Of a stretch of 64,000 bases of DNA, positions 1 through 11,734 are shown in pieces. A model generated the notes under the pieces. That model saw only the letters and a list, made by a program, of their open reading frames with translations. It was not told where the DNA came from and did no database searches. Made by a program: the position numbers and the translations under genes. The DNA comes from Rhytidiadelphus loreus (Eukaryota; Streptophyta; Bryopsida; Hypnales; Hylocomiaceae): contig OX344763.1 of the NCBI GenBank assembly GCA_947034895.1, positions 19,871,001 to 19,935,000 on the forward strand, in the 5' to 3' direction. Numbering within the stretch: the stretch's first letter is position 1; each line of letters begins with the position of its first letter.

Positions 1-3000
1 CACTAAAAAATTAAGAATATTGCTGTAAGTCTGTAGACTTGTTTAGATTTTCGAAACAAAAATTTGTTCATAACAAATAATTCATTATATGTAGAAATAG
101 CTTAGGTGAAGCAAATTTCATTTTTGTTGGTCACTATTTTGTAGTAGCATGGATCTTCTTAGGGCTGATGGAAGGTATTTGTACGTTTGTCTTAATGAGC
201 GTATAACTGAGCTTGTTCAAAATTTGAAAGAAATTTTTTGGTTTATTGTCATATGTGCTATTTAAAATATCATGGTTATAAATCAATTGTTTAGCGTTCA
301 CATAAAAGCACAATATTCAAAATTCCTAGGTGTCAATAATATTTGAGCTACTAACAATGTCATGAACCCCTATAAGGTCTTAGTTAGTATAGATCCATTT
401 TTCAAATCGTCAAGGTGTGATATAAATTGCAATTTTTTCTTTTCTATGATGGAATCTCATTGTGTGTAGAATTTGTTAATGTAAGAGTCTAAGTCTGTGA
501 CGATTTGAAATTATTGTTCCATCTCCAAAAGATAGACTAAGTGAAGAAATTAATATCAAATATCAAATATGATTCAAATGTCTACTTCAGCCTACATTTC
601 ATTCTTGAAATAGGATTATATATCAAATAGGGTATTGGAAAATCTCTTGATTTAAAAAAAATAGGAGATATGAATGCAATGGTGAATAAAATCGAAGAAG
701 AGAAGAAATTAATTTGTGCATCATGGTACATTAATAGAATTGTGTAAGTTTCAATTTTCATAAATGAAAGAATGGTGACAAGTTTAGAGAGCAAGCCATG
801 TTGCATTCTTTGATATCCCAAATAGACTCACATAATTGTTGTGAAGTGTAGGAGGAACAACAACTTGGCCAGGTACAATTTCGGACACAGTTTCAGATGT
901 TGGAAATTGAGAAGAGTTGGTACATTGATCTAGATTAAAATACCTCCACTTCTAGAATAGCAACAACGAAACACAATAATTCAAACAAACAAATTAAGAT
1001 AACAAAATCCCAAATTTAATAAACCATCCTAGTAAGTTCGTTATATTTCTAAGTACCCAGTATTGTGTTTTCAAATTATATATCAAGTATTTTTGGATTT
1101 AGTTCACAAGAAATATGATAGTTGCAAAATTCTAAATTCTTTTTTTTTCGTTTTAGAATGGTGTGTTATGAGTGGAAAAATATGTAACTATTTATGAACA
1201 GGATTGAGTACCAATTCTTCATGGTCGCATTTTGTGTTCTTTTTATCGCAGACGCTGAAGTGATTATAACGTGGTTGCTTGACCATTAAATGGGATTATA
1301 CAATACATGGAGGAAATGAAGCTCTAACCCTGCTAGCGCCAAGCATTAATTGGCGGATGGACAAGTCAGTGGTGTAATATATGCTTTCATTGACCAAATC
1401 CCCCAACCTGTTGCTTTATCGGGGTAAGTACCCAAACACTCAAAGTTTGGGATTTTCTTTTTACATAAAAGCTAGTTATGTACATCCAATTGTACCGAAA
1501 GATGACCAAATGAATTTGATTCTCCGAAGGATCCCTAGAAGTGCCATATCATTTGAATATTGCGAATAATTGAATAAGTACTTTAGAAATCAAAGTGACC
1601 ACGTTTTGGTCACTAAGGAAGTTAACCCTTTAGTGACCGTGGTTGATTTGAGGGGCGGGCCTAGTTTTTCTAGAAACTGAATTTTGTGTCCATTGCAAAG
1701 ATGCAGTCTTATATCAAACCGTACAAGGTGTTTCCATAAGGGAGATTCTTCAACCTAACAAAATATGAAACTCATCCAACGGTACAAATTGCTATAAATG
1801 AGATAGGAGGTTCACAAATCAACCAATTCAAGGCTAAAATTGAAATTTGGGAAGTGAAACATTTTTAAATATTTTTTAGTAAATTTCCCTCAACAGACAA
1901 GTAGAATAGACATCTGACCGAAGTCACTTCCTATTTTTTCAAGCTTTGTAAAATTAGTTACAAATTCTTGAAGTTCGCAAAAAATGGTCATCAAAACAAA
2001 ACCCTTTCTAAAACGGGTACATTGAAATGTACCTCTAAATCATGTTTGCTTCTAGAGCCTTGTTGGAGTTTGAGTTGCTTTCCTTAATTCTCAAAAATCA
2101 ATGCCTTAAATGACCCTTTACAATTTATGCTACATAAATACCGATGCATAAGTTTATTGTGGACATTTATGAGGTTACAAAGCAACCCTTATGCCTTTTG
2201 TATTTTTTGTATTTTGGTTGAAGATTTCCTGTGTGAGTTGGTAAATACCTCGATCTTCTGAAGTACATTTTAAATGATTGATTAAGAATAAGTAGAACTC
2301 CTAATCCTCTCCAATTAAGCAAATTCTTCCCCCTTCTAGAACTAAGCATAATATACATGTTGTAATCGTTGATTTAATTTGTAGGCAGTGCACGAGTGCA
2401 TGATCGTTGTGAGATTTGAATAAGAGTTAATGTACATATGGCCTATTTTGAGTATGTTGCCAGTCCCTTTCATGTTTGTCCATCAGTGCGAAGTGCAAAT
2501 GATCCAAATATTTTGGAAGTTCATTTTAGCATTCGAAATCCAATTTTGGAAATGATTGATTATGATTTTCATGTTCCTAATTTTTTTCCATGCCCATCCC
2601 AAATCTTTATTTTCTAGGATTGAGGATTCATAGAAATGTGCCTCTAATATCCTAGAGCTTCTTTAATATTGTACAACTTCCTTGAATTTAGGAAAATGGG
2701 CTTTTGGGTGAATTGATTGAAAAAACTAGGGTTGATTTAAGGTCGACAATGTGTGTTCTAAGAGCACCCCTTTTCTTCAAACCACCCCTATTTTTAAGTG
2801 CAAAATAGAGATGGGGTGATTCTTCAACGGAGCACTGAGCTTTATCAATTGAATTCATCGCCTGGAGGAAAAATTATTTTTGTATTGAAGGAGTGAATCA
2901 TTGTCATTGATTTCCTCACATTTCTGTACAAGTTGCAAGTGGACGTATTTTGGGAGACCTATGTCCACAAGTACTTGCTTATATCTTCCATCTTTGCAAA

Positions 3001-3095
3001 TTTATAAGTAATTAACAAACGCTTAGAAAAATACGAAACTACTTGTGTTAGGTTGCACATGTATTTCTCTTTTTGTAAAGAGCTCCCTTTTTTTT
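1..3095. other. AT-rich DNA without a recognisable gene
   Basis: Only short chance reading frames occur, with no recognisable domain. A short inverted repeat around 1590-1650 has the arms CCACGTTTTGGTCACTAA and TTAGTGACCGTGG. The stretch 1900-2080 resembles 41,990-42,150 (the phrases 'ttagttacaaattcttgaagttc' and 'tgaaatgtac' recur in the same order), so part of it is dispersed repeat. Nothing else was identified. Confidence 0.6.
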
Positions 3096-4200
3096 TTCCG
3101 GACCACGAAAGCCTATGAAAAAGGCAGAGCCGCCCTTCATTGGTCCCTTCTAAGCTCGCTTTTAAGTCCCACTGTTTTAACCCTAAACTGACCATTAAAC
3201 ATGATTACTTTGGGGCAGCTTCGTGTGGTGTGCGCAGGTTCGTGGGAGGCTCGGGACTGCTTCGGGATGCGCGTGCAGGCTCGGAGGAGCTCCGTACCAG
3301 CTTGGAGGCTCGATGCAGGTTCGGTATTTGGGAGGCTCGGTCGGTCGTCTTCTCCGTTGGCCAGGGTTTCGCTGGAGTCTTTTGTTTTCTTCGCGTTCCT
3401 CACTGTTGCTCCGCGTTTCGTCAATTGTTGTCGCTGTTACTCCTTTTCGTGTGCGTTCTTTTTGTTGTTTAGCGTTTCTGTTGTTCCTCCTTCCTCTGTC
3501 TTGCTTGTTCGTCATTTCTGTCGTTGGTTTTGTATGTTGTGGAGGAGACTGGTTTGACTGATCGGCAGAGCGTTCCAATCGGCGGCTTTCTTGACTGATC
3601 GGCGGAGCGTTCGGCTAGCTGGAGCGTTGTTTTTCTGCTGGGGCGGTGTTCTTCTGCTGGAGCTGTGCAGGTATGCTTGTGGACCTTTTTTTTGACTTTC
3701 CGTGTGCCTGGCTGATCTTCTTGTGTGCTTGGCTGATCTTTCGTGTGCCTGGCTGATCTTCTGGCTTTCCGTGTGCCTGGCTTTCCATGGCACCGTAGAA
3801 GTAGACCCAATCGTTCCAGAATTCTGAGCTTTCGTGTGCTTGGCTTTCTGTGTGCTTTCTGTGTTTTCAGAGTTTAGTATTCTATCATGGTAGGCATTGT
3901 ATGGGTTTGTGTTCTCGTGATTTCATTGTTTGTGTTCTCGTGCTTGCATTCATTCATTTGTTTGTTTGTACCATTGACGAATTGTTAAGAATCTGCAGTC
4001 CTTGGCGTCATCGAATTGCTGAGAATCTGGTTTCATTGGCGATCAGTGGCATTCGAACATTGTCGTGTTGCTGCTTTCATTGGAGTCACAACATCCACAG
4101 CAATCTGAACTGCACAATTGAGGTAAGTTGTCTGCAAAATCTATTCTCAGTTGTGAATGTTGCGGAAATTTAGAAGAGGCACCTATAACCGTGCAGTGTA
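3096..4200. other. Left edge of the GC-rich block, low-complexity, no clear gene
   Basis: Base composition rises abruptly here. The strand is rich in G, T and C with recurring GAGGCTCG and GGCTGATC phrases, which opens overlapping frames on both strands at 3137-3810. None of them has a recognisable domain, and their mutual overlap argues they are by-products of composition. A possible splice acceptor or leader exon around 3.9-4.15 kb cannot be excluded. Confidence 0.4.
3548..3800. repeat. Degenerate short tandem repeats
   Basis: The phrase GACTGATCGGCGGAGCGTTC occurs twice (about 3549-3570 with one change, and 3593-3612). From about 3700 to 3790 a unit of roughly 20-25 bases built on TTCGTGTGCCTGGCTGATCT repeats four or five times with differing lengths. 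This explains the overlapping open frames on both strands here. Confidence 0.65.
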
Positions 4201-4218
4201 TGTGGCCCCAGCCATGTT

Positions 4219-4760
4219 TTAGACCGCGCGGTCTGAAGTGTTCCGGCGTCCCTGAAATGGCCCGGAGTTGTCGACGTAGAAATTTCTGAGAGCATTAGGT
4301 AAAATAGTTTCAGACCGCGCGGTCTGAAGTGAATTCTTGATGCAATTTCCTCAAAATGTTGGACGAATTCTAGACCTATCCAACTTCATATCAATCAAGT
4401 TGAAGTAGTTTCAGACCGCGCGGTCTGAAGTAATGAACTGTCCCCAAAATGACCTGGACTAATTGCCGATCGACATTGTCAAGTTAGTATATATACAGGT
4501 TCAGACCGCGCGGTCTGAAGTGATGCACCGCTCCTAAAATGTTCTGGACGAACTACTGATCAAATTATGTCACGATATTCTAGATATAGGATTAGACCGT
4601 GCGGTCAAAAGTGATAAAACGTCTACAAAATGTCAAGGACGAATTACTGATCCAATTAGTCCACGTTTCTCTAAATACTGGTTCAGACTGCGCGGTCTAA
4701 ACTGGTCCCCCGGCCATAAAATAGAAGGGAACGGACCGACCAGACCGAGCAGCCAGAAGA
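4219..4760. repeat. Tandem array of about 92-bp units, each with a GC-rich 20-bp palindrome
   Basis: Perfect or near-perfect copies of TTCAGACCGCGCGGTCTGAA lie at about 4219-4236, 4309-4328, 4410-4429 and 4500-4519. Decayed copies follow at about 4592-4610, 4682-4700 and 4740-4755. The first six are spaced about 90-100 bases apart, and the spacers share phrases such as CTAAAATGTTCTGGACGAA and ACTGATC. This is a satellite-like array in which the palindrome is the best-conserved part, and it forms the left part of the GC-rich block. Confidence 0.85.
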
Positions 4761-4917
4761 TATCCTTAGTGGTAAATGCGTTCATGTCGTGTTGTCATGA
4801 CAGATCCATTGTCGACGCCTTCAATAATTTAGACTCATTGTCATGCCAACTAGTAACCCAGCCGGGGGGGATGCACTATATCAGTGGGCACGTCTAAGTA
4901 ATAACCGAATGTTGGCA

Positions 4918-5733
4918 GATTCAGACCGCATGGTCTAAACCATATCCAAAGATGCATCACAAATAGAGGGCCTGTCCATGTTCATCTAATCACGCACCAT
5001 GAATAAGCATCACACATGGATCACACAGCGTGGTCAAAACCTAATACTTTTAGTATTATAGGATCGATTCATGAGTGATTGGAAATAGAGTAAAACGAAC
5101 TAGACGCCACGATGGCTGGTAGCATTGTGCAGAGCCTCCAAAGTAGGCAGGGAAGGAGTAAATCAGACCGCGCAGTCAGATCCCCGACGGATGACGAATA
5201 AAGGACCTACGCCAATCCCTGCCCAAGATAACAGAAGTAATGGTTGTCGACCCTGCAATCAGTATCTGTTAATTCTCGCCGCATACGGGGTAGACTTAGG
5301 AATGACAGGATCAGACCGCGCGGTCCGATCTAATAGATGAAGGACAGTTCCAAGTGATGGGCGAGACGAAAATAATGTCGTTCGCAGGGTCCCATAGCAA
5401 GGAGCATCGTCATCAGCCGAATAGAAAGGGAAGGCGTTTTAGACCGCGCGGTCAAAACCTCGAACAGCAGTCATTGTAGAAATATCGTCATGCTAGCCTG
5501 GTCTGTCTAGGCTATGAATCGTGTCCCTGGTTTAGACCGCGCGGTCAAAACCACGCCATGGACTCAGCATAGCATGAAGGAGTATCGTCCTATCAGAAGT
5601 ACGCTAGAATGCAATAGATCGTCAACGACCGTAGGAAATGAATCCTCAACTCGTTAGTGCATCGCATGACCACTGCATGCTGGGCGTGTAGCAATCTCCT
5701 GAGTCGTCCAATTTAGACCGCGCGGTCTGATTT
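4918..5733. repeat. Scattered palindrome copies between the array and the long gene
   Basis: Palindrome copies occur at about 4920-4938 (ACCGCATGGTCT centre), 5163-5181, 5311-5330, 5437-5458, 5530-5552 and 5711-5733. Variants include TTTTAGACCGCGCGGTCAAAA and GGTTTAGACCGCGCGGTCAA. The core GACCGCGCGGTC is intact in four of them, while flanks change on both sides. The DNA between them is otherwise unremarkable, and no gene is seen. Confidence 0.8.
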
Positions 5734-7442
5734 GAAGTACTGCTTGTGGACAGTGGCATGGAGTCATTCCTAGAGAGCAGTCTGCCGCTTGCGGGCTACT
5801 TGAGGCCCATCTCGCCTGACCGAATCCACGAGTCCTGGAAGCTGCACATCGAAAAGAAATTCTCCTTGGAGTTCGTCGCGTCCAAGTCATTGTGGACGAT
5901 CGAACTGAATTTCCTGATGGGCTCCCCCATCTTCAATTTGGAGCTGGGATTCACGAAGACGGGGGATCCCCGATGGAAATCCTTCTCCACTTTGGTACTC
6001 GTGAATGTCCATGTGATGAGGGAGGCCATTCTCGTCGACGTGGTCAATGCCAGTAATAATGCATTCGGAGTCATCGCCATCCGTGTAGAAAATGAGATGA
6101 CCTTCTGTAGCAAACGCCTCATGAAGAATTACGCGTCCGTCCCTCGTGCATATTAACTCTTGATGGCCGAAACCCAATCGCACTACGAAGCCGTCTCTAG
6201 TGACTTCCACGAGACCGGAAAGGTAGCCAACTCGTACGTCGCCAAAGCGTTTGCCATTCACAACAAATCACTGAGTGTGTCGCCCTTGAACGTCTGCCAG
6301 GGTGAAGGAAGTCGACCAATGGCTTCGCCAGAGGGTTCCGCCAAGAATGTCGCCAAGGCGTTGGGAGCGGGAACGCGCAGCCGCCCCCCCCCCCTGTGTC
6401 GGCCCTTGCTGGAGCGTCCGAGCGTACTGACCCACTCCCACCGGCGCGTGGACCCATCCAACGACCGCCACAGGCGACTCAGTCGGCGGCCCGAGCCACC
6501 ACAGCGCTGACTTCTCGGTCTAAACAGAAGGTCGTGAAACGGAAGTCAGCGGGCCCGCCCGTGGCGACGCAAGCATCCTCGGAAGAAGATGCGAGGCGTT
6601 GGGTCCGGACGAGACACGTGGCCGAGGAATCGCATGGCACCCCCAGCTCATCGACCCACGAGGCCAACACGGAACCGGCAGAGGTGTCCGAGGAAGAGGC
6701 GTAGAAGATTGCGATCAAGAAGGTGAACGGGAAGTGGACCAAGAATCCACGAACCCTGCCCTTCGATGCCGACGCCGTCCCGGCTAGCGTGTCCGTGCCC
6801 GCGGAGTACAAGCGCAATCCGCGACGCAGCGTCGAGTTGGAAACGCGGACGCGCCTCAAGGCCGAAGCGGCGGCCAACAAGGTGTTCAAGGAACTGTCCT
6901 CGTACATGTACATATTCGGTCGGGGACAGTACTTCGAGTTGGACGTGGCCGACATGGTGAATGCCTAGGAGGAGTCGGGAATCATCGTGAGGCCCCTCGA
7001 GAATGATGGCGTCTTGGCAGTCCTGGACAGGATGGTGAAGGTGAACTACGCCAAGCAAATCCTCACCGTCATGCCGGACACGCGCACCAGACCGACATGC
7101 TGGGCGGATTGCTAGAAGGCACGACCGCTGCTCATCATCAACGGGCAGCACACCTGGATGGCCGCCAAGGACATCATCTCCGGGAACACTACCGTCGACG
7201 ATGAGAAGGTCGTCGCCAAAATGCACAGGTGGACGTGCGAAATCGTGTGGTCCCAGAACAAGGACCACCTCCACGCGTTGTCCTCCAAGTGCAACGACGG
7301 AAATGTCGCGGGCCCGTACCTGTCGTCCCTGCCGGCAACACTCATGCATGTTCGCCACCTCTGGGAAAACGCGGGCAAGCCTGCGCAACATCGGAAGAAT
7401 GCGAAGGTCATCATTGAAGGGGAGGACCCGAAGGTCTATGAG

Positions 7443-7700
7443 GTACGCACGACTTCCCTACGCATTTCAGACCGCGCGGTCTGAATCCCAGTGATGCAAT
7501 TCCGTCCCATTCCATATCGGTAGGCTCCCATTGTCCTCGTTACGCTCGTCACCTTTCTGATTCATGGTCACTTCGGACCGCGCGGTCTGATCCCGCGATA
7601 TGCCGACCTCGACGCCACTTGGTGTCGTGGATTGTTCGGTGACAGTTCAGACCGCGCGGTCAGATCACGACACATACTCACCGCGCCGATGCGTGTCCAG
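7443..7700 (+). other. Intron 1 of the ParB/methylase-like gene, with three palindromes
   Basis: The donor is GAG|GTACGC and the acceptor GTGTCCAG|GAT. Removing it joins DPKVYE to DFKEKAHQ in phase 0. Three palindromes lie inside, at 7466-7485 (perfect), 7572-7590 and 7646-7665. The intron assignment rests on splice consensus and on preserved frame; no transcript is available. Confidence 0.65.
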
Positions 7701-9077
7701 GATTTCAAGGAGAAGGCGCACCAAAGCTTCGAGGCGGTGGGGAGCGCCAAGCACCGAAACGGGGGGGGGAGGACCTGGGACTTCGACAAGATGGGCGACC
7801 GGAAGATCGTCATGGCCTCGAATGCGACCTGGACCAGTTGGCAAGAGGTCTTCCAGAAGCACGAGTCCGGGGCGCTGCACGACATCGACACCGACGTCCC
7901 GTTCAACCAAATTCCGGACGGGAAGGGGGGCTCCAAGATCTACAAGTTCACGGCGATCAATCACAACCAGATGAAGAACCTTCTGGGGATGGATGACGCT
8001 GCCGTAGGCGAGCTCGCGAGCAGAATCCTGGAGACGCCGCCCAAGGTCTACCTGAAGAGGCCGACCAGTTGGACGGCGGCCATTCCCTTCGCCCAGTGGT
8101 GCACCAATAAGAAGCACAAGGCCGTGCTCATCTTCGAGATGAAGGAGAAGGCCGACGTCCTAGGCATCGACAAGGCCAAGGAGGTGATTTCCCAGGGGGA
8201 GGTCGTCCCTAAAGCCTGGCGGGAGTTCAAGGCGCTGCTGTGCATTCGGGGGCATAACATGTGGGCCGCCATGCACATTGGGCAGAAGTGGCTCAGGCAC
8301 CAATGTGGCTCGGGGAAGAAAACGATGGTTGCTCCCTCGGACTTCGTCGCCATGATCCAGCGACTGCTCACCAACAACGAACGCTGCAACACCGTCAAGA
8401 GGTGTGCGCGGGCCACGGTCTGCCGGTGGGATCGCGTGAGGAGGGTGTTCGATCCCTTTGTCTACGTGAAGCAGAAGCGCAAATGGGTGGAATACGTGGA
8501 CGGACCCGCCAGCATTCGCTTCTGCGAGGTGGGGATTATGGATTTCCGCCTGTTCTCGGCGGTCGGGAATATGGAGATTCACTACGCGTACGAGAAAATC
8601 ATCCAACAAGTCGCGCGGGTCTCCCAAAATATCATGGCCAAGGGGGTCCACACGTGGATGCTCATCATGGGCGCCGAGAGGGTGGTGGGAGTGGAACAGG
8701 CACTCGAGAAATTCTTCCCCGAGCATAACACTCGGCGCATCGCGACATACGTGTATTCCAAGGGCGAGCCGAACTATTACACTAGAGGGAAGGACAGGGT
8801 TATATACATTCAGCGGACCACGAAGCATTTCACGAACTCCCCACTCGTCAATGTCGGGGAACCGATTCCCCGACTCTCGGCTGTCGAGGACAAGCCTCTG
8901 GTGACGGATGACGTCAGGTACAAGACCCGGGAGCTCTGTCGCCACGATAACCCTTGGATCTTGACGAATCGCGAACTGCGATACGAAGTGTACCTCCGCT
9001 TCATCGACAAGTTCTGCAGGGACCAGGGAACGGTCATGCTCGTCTTTGCGGGATCCAAGCCCGTCTCCGCGTGCTCG

Positions 9078-9184
9078 GTAAGCTCTCCACTCCTTCCCTT
9101 TCTCGCTTCCAATGTAGAGCTCATCTGACCGTCTGAATGCGTCATTCGGAGAATTCATGCCGTGTGCCTTGTTTGGCACTACAG
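9078..9184 (+). other. Intron 2 of the ParB/methylase-like gene
   Basis: The donor is TCG|GTAAGC and the acceptor GGCACTACAG|ATG, phase 0. It interrupts the putative methylase C-terminal Rossmann-like motif just after VFAGSKPVSACS. A decayed palindrome (TCTGACCGTCTGAA) lies at about 9122-9136. Confidence 0.65.
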
Positions 9185-9641
9185 ATGTTGTGTCGGAGCT
9201 CCGTCTCCTTCGTGCGCCCCACCGATAAGTGCCTCCTGCGCCAGAGCGTGCACGCTCGAATCGGTACACAGATGTGGCCCGACATCTTGGTGCCGCAGCC
9301 GCACACCCTCAACTTCATCTACGACCCTAAGTCTCAAACACGGAGGCTCCAAGACCCCGACCCCGTGGAGAGCGAGTCTTCGGATGATGAAAGAGAGGGC
9401 AAGGAGGAATCGCAAGAGGGCGCCCTCAACCTCCGCGATGGAAGCGACTCCGACTCAGAAGTGGAGAAGGAGAAGGACGAGGACGAGGACGACGAGGACA
9501 AGGAAGAAGACAAGGACGACGAGGACAAGGACGAAGATGAAGACGTCGACCGCGCGGGAGGGCGAGACGGCGAAGGCGACGACGTTTCAGACCACGGAGA
9601 TGCCTCGGTGTCCGGCGTCCACTCTATCCAGAGGGAGACGG

Positions 9642-9926
9642 ATCAGACCGCGCGGTCTGATTCGACGCCAACCTCCCCGCGGAGCTCGAGTGCGCCTCCG
9701 CGCAGGAATCAGACCGCGCGGTCTGATATGCACCCGCACACTCCTCTCTCTCCCTCCAACCCCCCCCTCTCCCTCCGCAAACCGACTACTGTCTCCTCCA
9801 CCTCCACCTCCATCTCCTCGCACTCCCTCTGCTTCCCCCCGACCTGAAGATCCGGCCCTGCAGTCGGATCCCGTCACCCAATCTTCCGAGGATCGCCACG
9901 CTCCAGTTCTGACCGCGCGGTCTGAA
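9642..9926. repeat. Three palindromes inside the acidic/proline-rich coding region
   Basis: Copies at 9642-9661 and 9708-9727 (both ATCAGACCGCGCGGTCTGAT) and 9907-9926 (one mismatch) fall in the open frame downstream of the acidic tract. The first two are translated in frame as DQTARSD and NQTARSD. They sit in a low-complexity Ser/Pro-rich linker, where insertion would be tolerated. An unrecognised intron containing them is also possible. Confidence 0.85.
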
Positions 9927-11342
9927 ACACGGCCACATGTCTTCCGCGTTCCCACTCCCCGACCGCAGGCGGCTGCAGTGGAGGTGTCCACTCCTGCGGA
10001 GGAGTCTCTTCCGCCCCCTCCCCCGAAAATGCTCATTCAGGACCTGCAGGCTGATTTGGCTGCATTGCAGAGACTACTGTCTTCGGCCAGGCAGGCGGAG
10101 GTGGCGAGTGTGAGGACCGACCTCGCCGCCTCTCCCGCGAATCCCAGTTATGACTCCGTGGAATGTAGGATTCAGGCGTCGTAGGCGATTGTCCAGGAAT
10201 TGAGGTCCATCCGCGATCCATCCAATCTCAATGGGGATGAGAACATGATGAAGCTGATCGGTGCGCAGGTCAGCGTCGACATCCTGGAGTCGGAACTGCC
10301 TGCCGCCAGTGCGGGCGAGCTTCTGCTCATGGCCCATACGCGCGCCGTGTACCGGCAACTCGCCCTCAAGTCCACGAATACAAAGAGCAGCCCGATCGAT
10401 CTGGACGAGATGGACGACAGAGACTTGGACAACCGACTGGCCTTGGCAACAACCGGCAGAGACGAGTACAGCAAGATGGCCAAGGCCGCGGCGGAAGCGG
10501 CAACATCGGACGCGGGGACTTCCTCCGAGGCAGGAGGGACTCCAGCCGCGGTGGACATGGACGCCAAACCCATCCACATGGACGTCAAGGCAGGGATCAA
10601 CCTTGAGTACGTGGAGATGATGCTCGAGCGGGAAAGGCAGAGGCACTCGGGGGCGCTCGACAAGCGCAATGACGCCATCGACAACCTCGTGAGGGATTTA
10701 AGGGAGAAGGATCGGGAGCTCAAGAGGGAGAGGGAGGAGAGGGAGCGGGTGGAGGAGGAGAAGAAGGTGAAGCGGAAGGCCAAGAAGGCGTAGAAGGAGA
10801 AGGAACTCGCGGAGGAGCGAAGGCTGCAGGCCGAGAAGGAAATGGAGTACAGGAGGGATCGCGAGACGAATACTTTGTTGCTCAAGCAACTGCAGGAGCA
10901 GATTCTGGCGAAGCAGGCCGCGCAGACAAGTGCCCCTCCGATGGCTGCGACTCCCATTCCTGTGAGCGAGCTCCACAACGTCTCCGGAGTCTCCACCACG
11001 AATTCGATTTCCGCCGCCACGGCCACCGCAGCGTCCGGACTTCGACAGCTGGGTTCAGGAGAGGTTGCAAATATTTCGGTGAGTGTCGTTGACGATCCAG
11101 ACAGATTCGATGACCTAGCCCTCAGTCAATTTCCGTTTGTGCATGTCGCTGGGCCAGTGCATCGTCCGAGCATCCACGACGATGACCCTTACGACTTGGA
11201 AGTCGACTTGGGAGATATGGAGGTCTCCTTCACTAACTTGACCCAGCAGTATGCTCCCTTGTAGGCCCCAATCGCTCCGGCGCTGCCCCCTGCGAGGCAC
11301 GAGGAGCATGCGCTAGTCGACTCACCCTCCGACGACGTCTAG

Positions 11343-11734
11343 ACTCCCACGGTGGGTAACCCCTCCACATAGCTCCCCATCTTTTGAATTGCGCTTCCAG
11401 GTGTGGAAGCTATGTGAGGGTGTTACGTCGGGCCGATCGAAGGTCGTCCCGACGGGTCCATCGTCCATGGAGCGACAGGCCCATAGATGTAGGAGCCCTT
11501 TTGGCGAGGCCTGTGACGATTTTAGTTGTACAAACGTGATTTTCGGATTGTTCGTGAAACACTGTTCGTAAAGTTTGTACAAACATTGTATTCTATTTGT
11601 AATATATCGGTTTCGTTTTTTGGCAATTCGTGTTTTCGGGAATTCGTGGCGTTGAGTGATGTGCAATGTAGAGTGTTGTGCATTGTGCTTTCTATCCCGA
11701 GTCCTCTTGGGCAATGTAGTTACGCTCTTGGCAA
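11343..11734. other. Spacer between the two GC-rich genes
   Basis: A possible donor lies near 11,355 (GTGG|GTAACC), so the upstream gene may continue by splicing into this region. The part at 11,520-11,660 is noticeably more AT-rich than its surroundings. No domain or confident exon was recognised. Confidence 0.35.

Larger units (their letters stand above)
5746..11342 (+). pseudogene. Long decayed gene with ParB-like and DNA-methyltransferase-like domains
   Basis: I read one gene in several pieces: 5746-6384 (frame 1), shift near an 11-C run at 6384-6394, 6395-7442, intron 7443-7700, 7701-9077, intron 9078-9184, 9185 to about 9800, shift in a C-rich stretch, then to about 11,342. Both introns are GT-AG and phase 0. 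Around 6920-7170 an elongated frame ends in LLIINGQHTWMAAKDI, which resembles the ParB/sulfiredoxin motif GEHRWxAAK. At about 8490-8525 YVDGPASIRF sits where a beta-class N6/N4 DNA methylase has DPPY, and at 9045-9065 VFAGSKPVSAC sits where it has FxGSG. A Glu/Asp-rich tract (9430-9560) and a charged coiled coil (about 10,620-10,920) follow. Catalytic motifs look degenerate. Seven in-frame TAGs (6702, 6966, 7113, 10182, 10791, 11262, 11340) and one TAA (6154) interrupt it. GC-rich third positions support the plus strand. The start and the C-terminal end are uncertain. A bacterial-like ancestry is inferred from the domain order. Confidence 0.55.

Noticed and set aside
3137..3810. Several overlapping open frames of 90-127 codons on both strands
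   Set aside because: They overlap in up to five frames, have no domains and coincide with low-complexity, tandemly repeated GC-rich DNA.
4219..5733. CRISPR array
   Set aside because: The spaced palindromes resemble a repeat-spacer layout, but spacers are about 70 bp, related to each other, the repeats decay along the array, and the genome is eukaryotic.
5887..6261. Minus-strand open frame of 124 codons
   Set aside because: The plus-strand frame over the same bases has GC-rich third positions like the downstream gene and leads into it; the minus frame lacks that bias and has no domain.
8160..9269. Minus-strand open frame of 369 codons
   Set aside because: It is the antisense shadow of the methylase-like exons, whose plus-strand motifs and splice sites are coherent.
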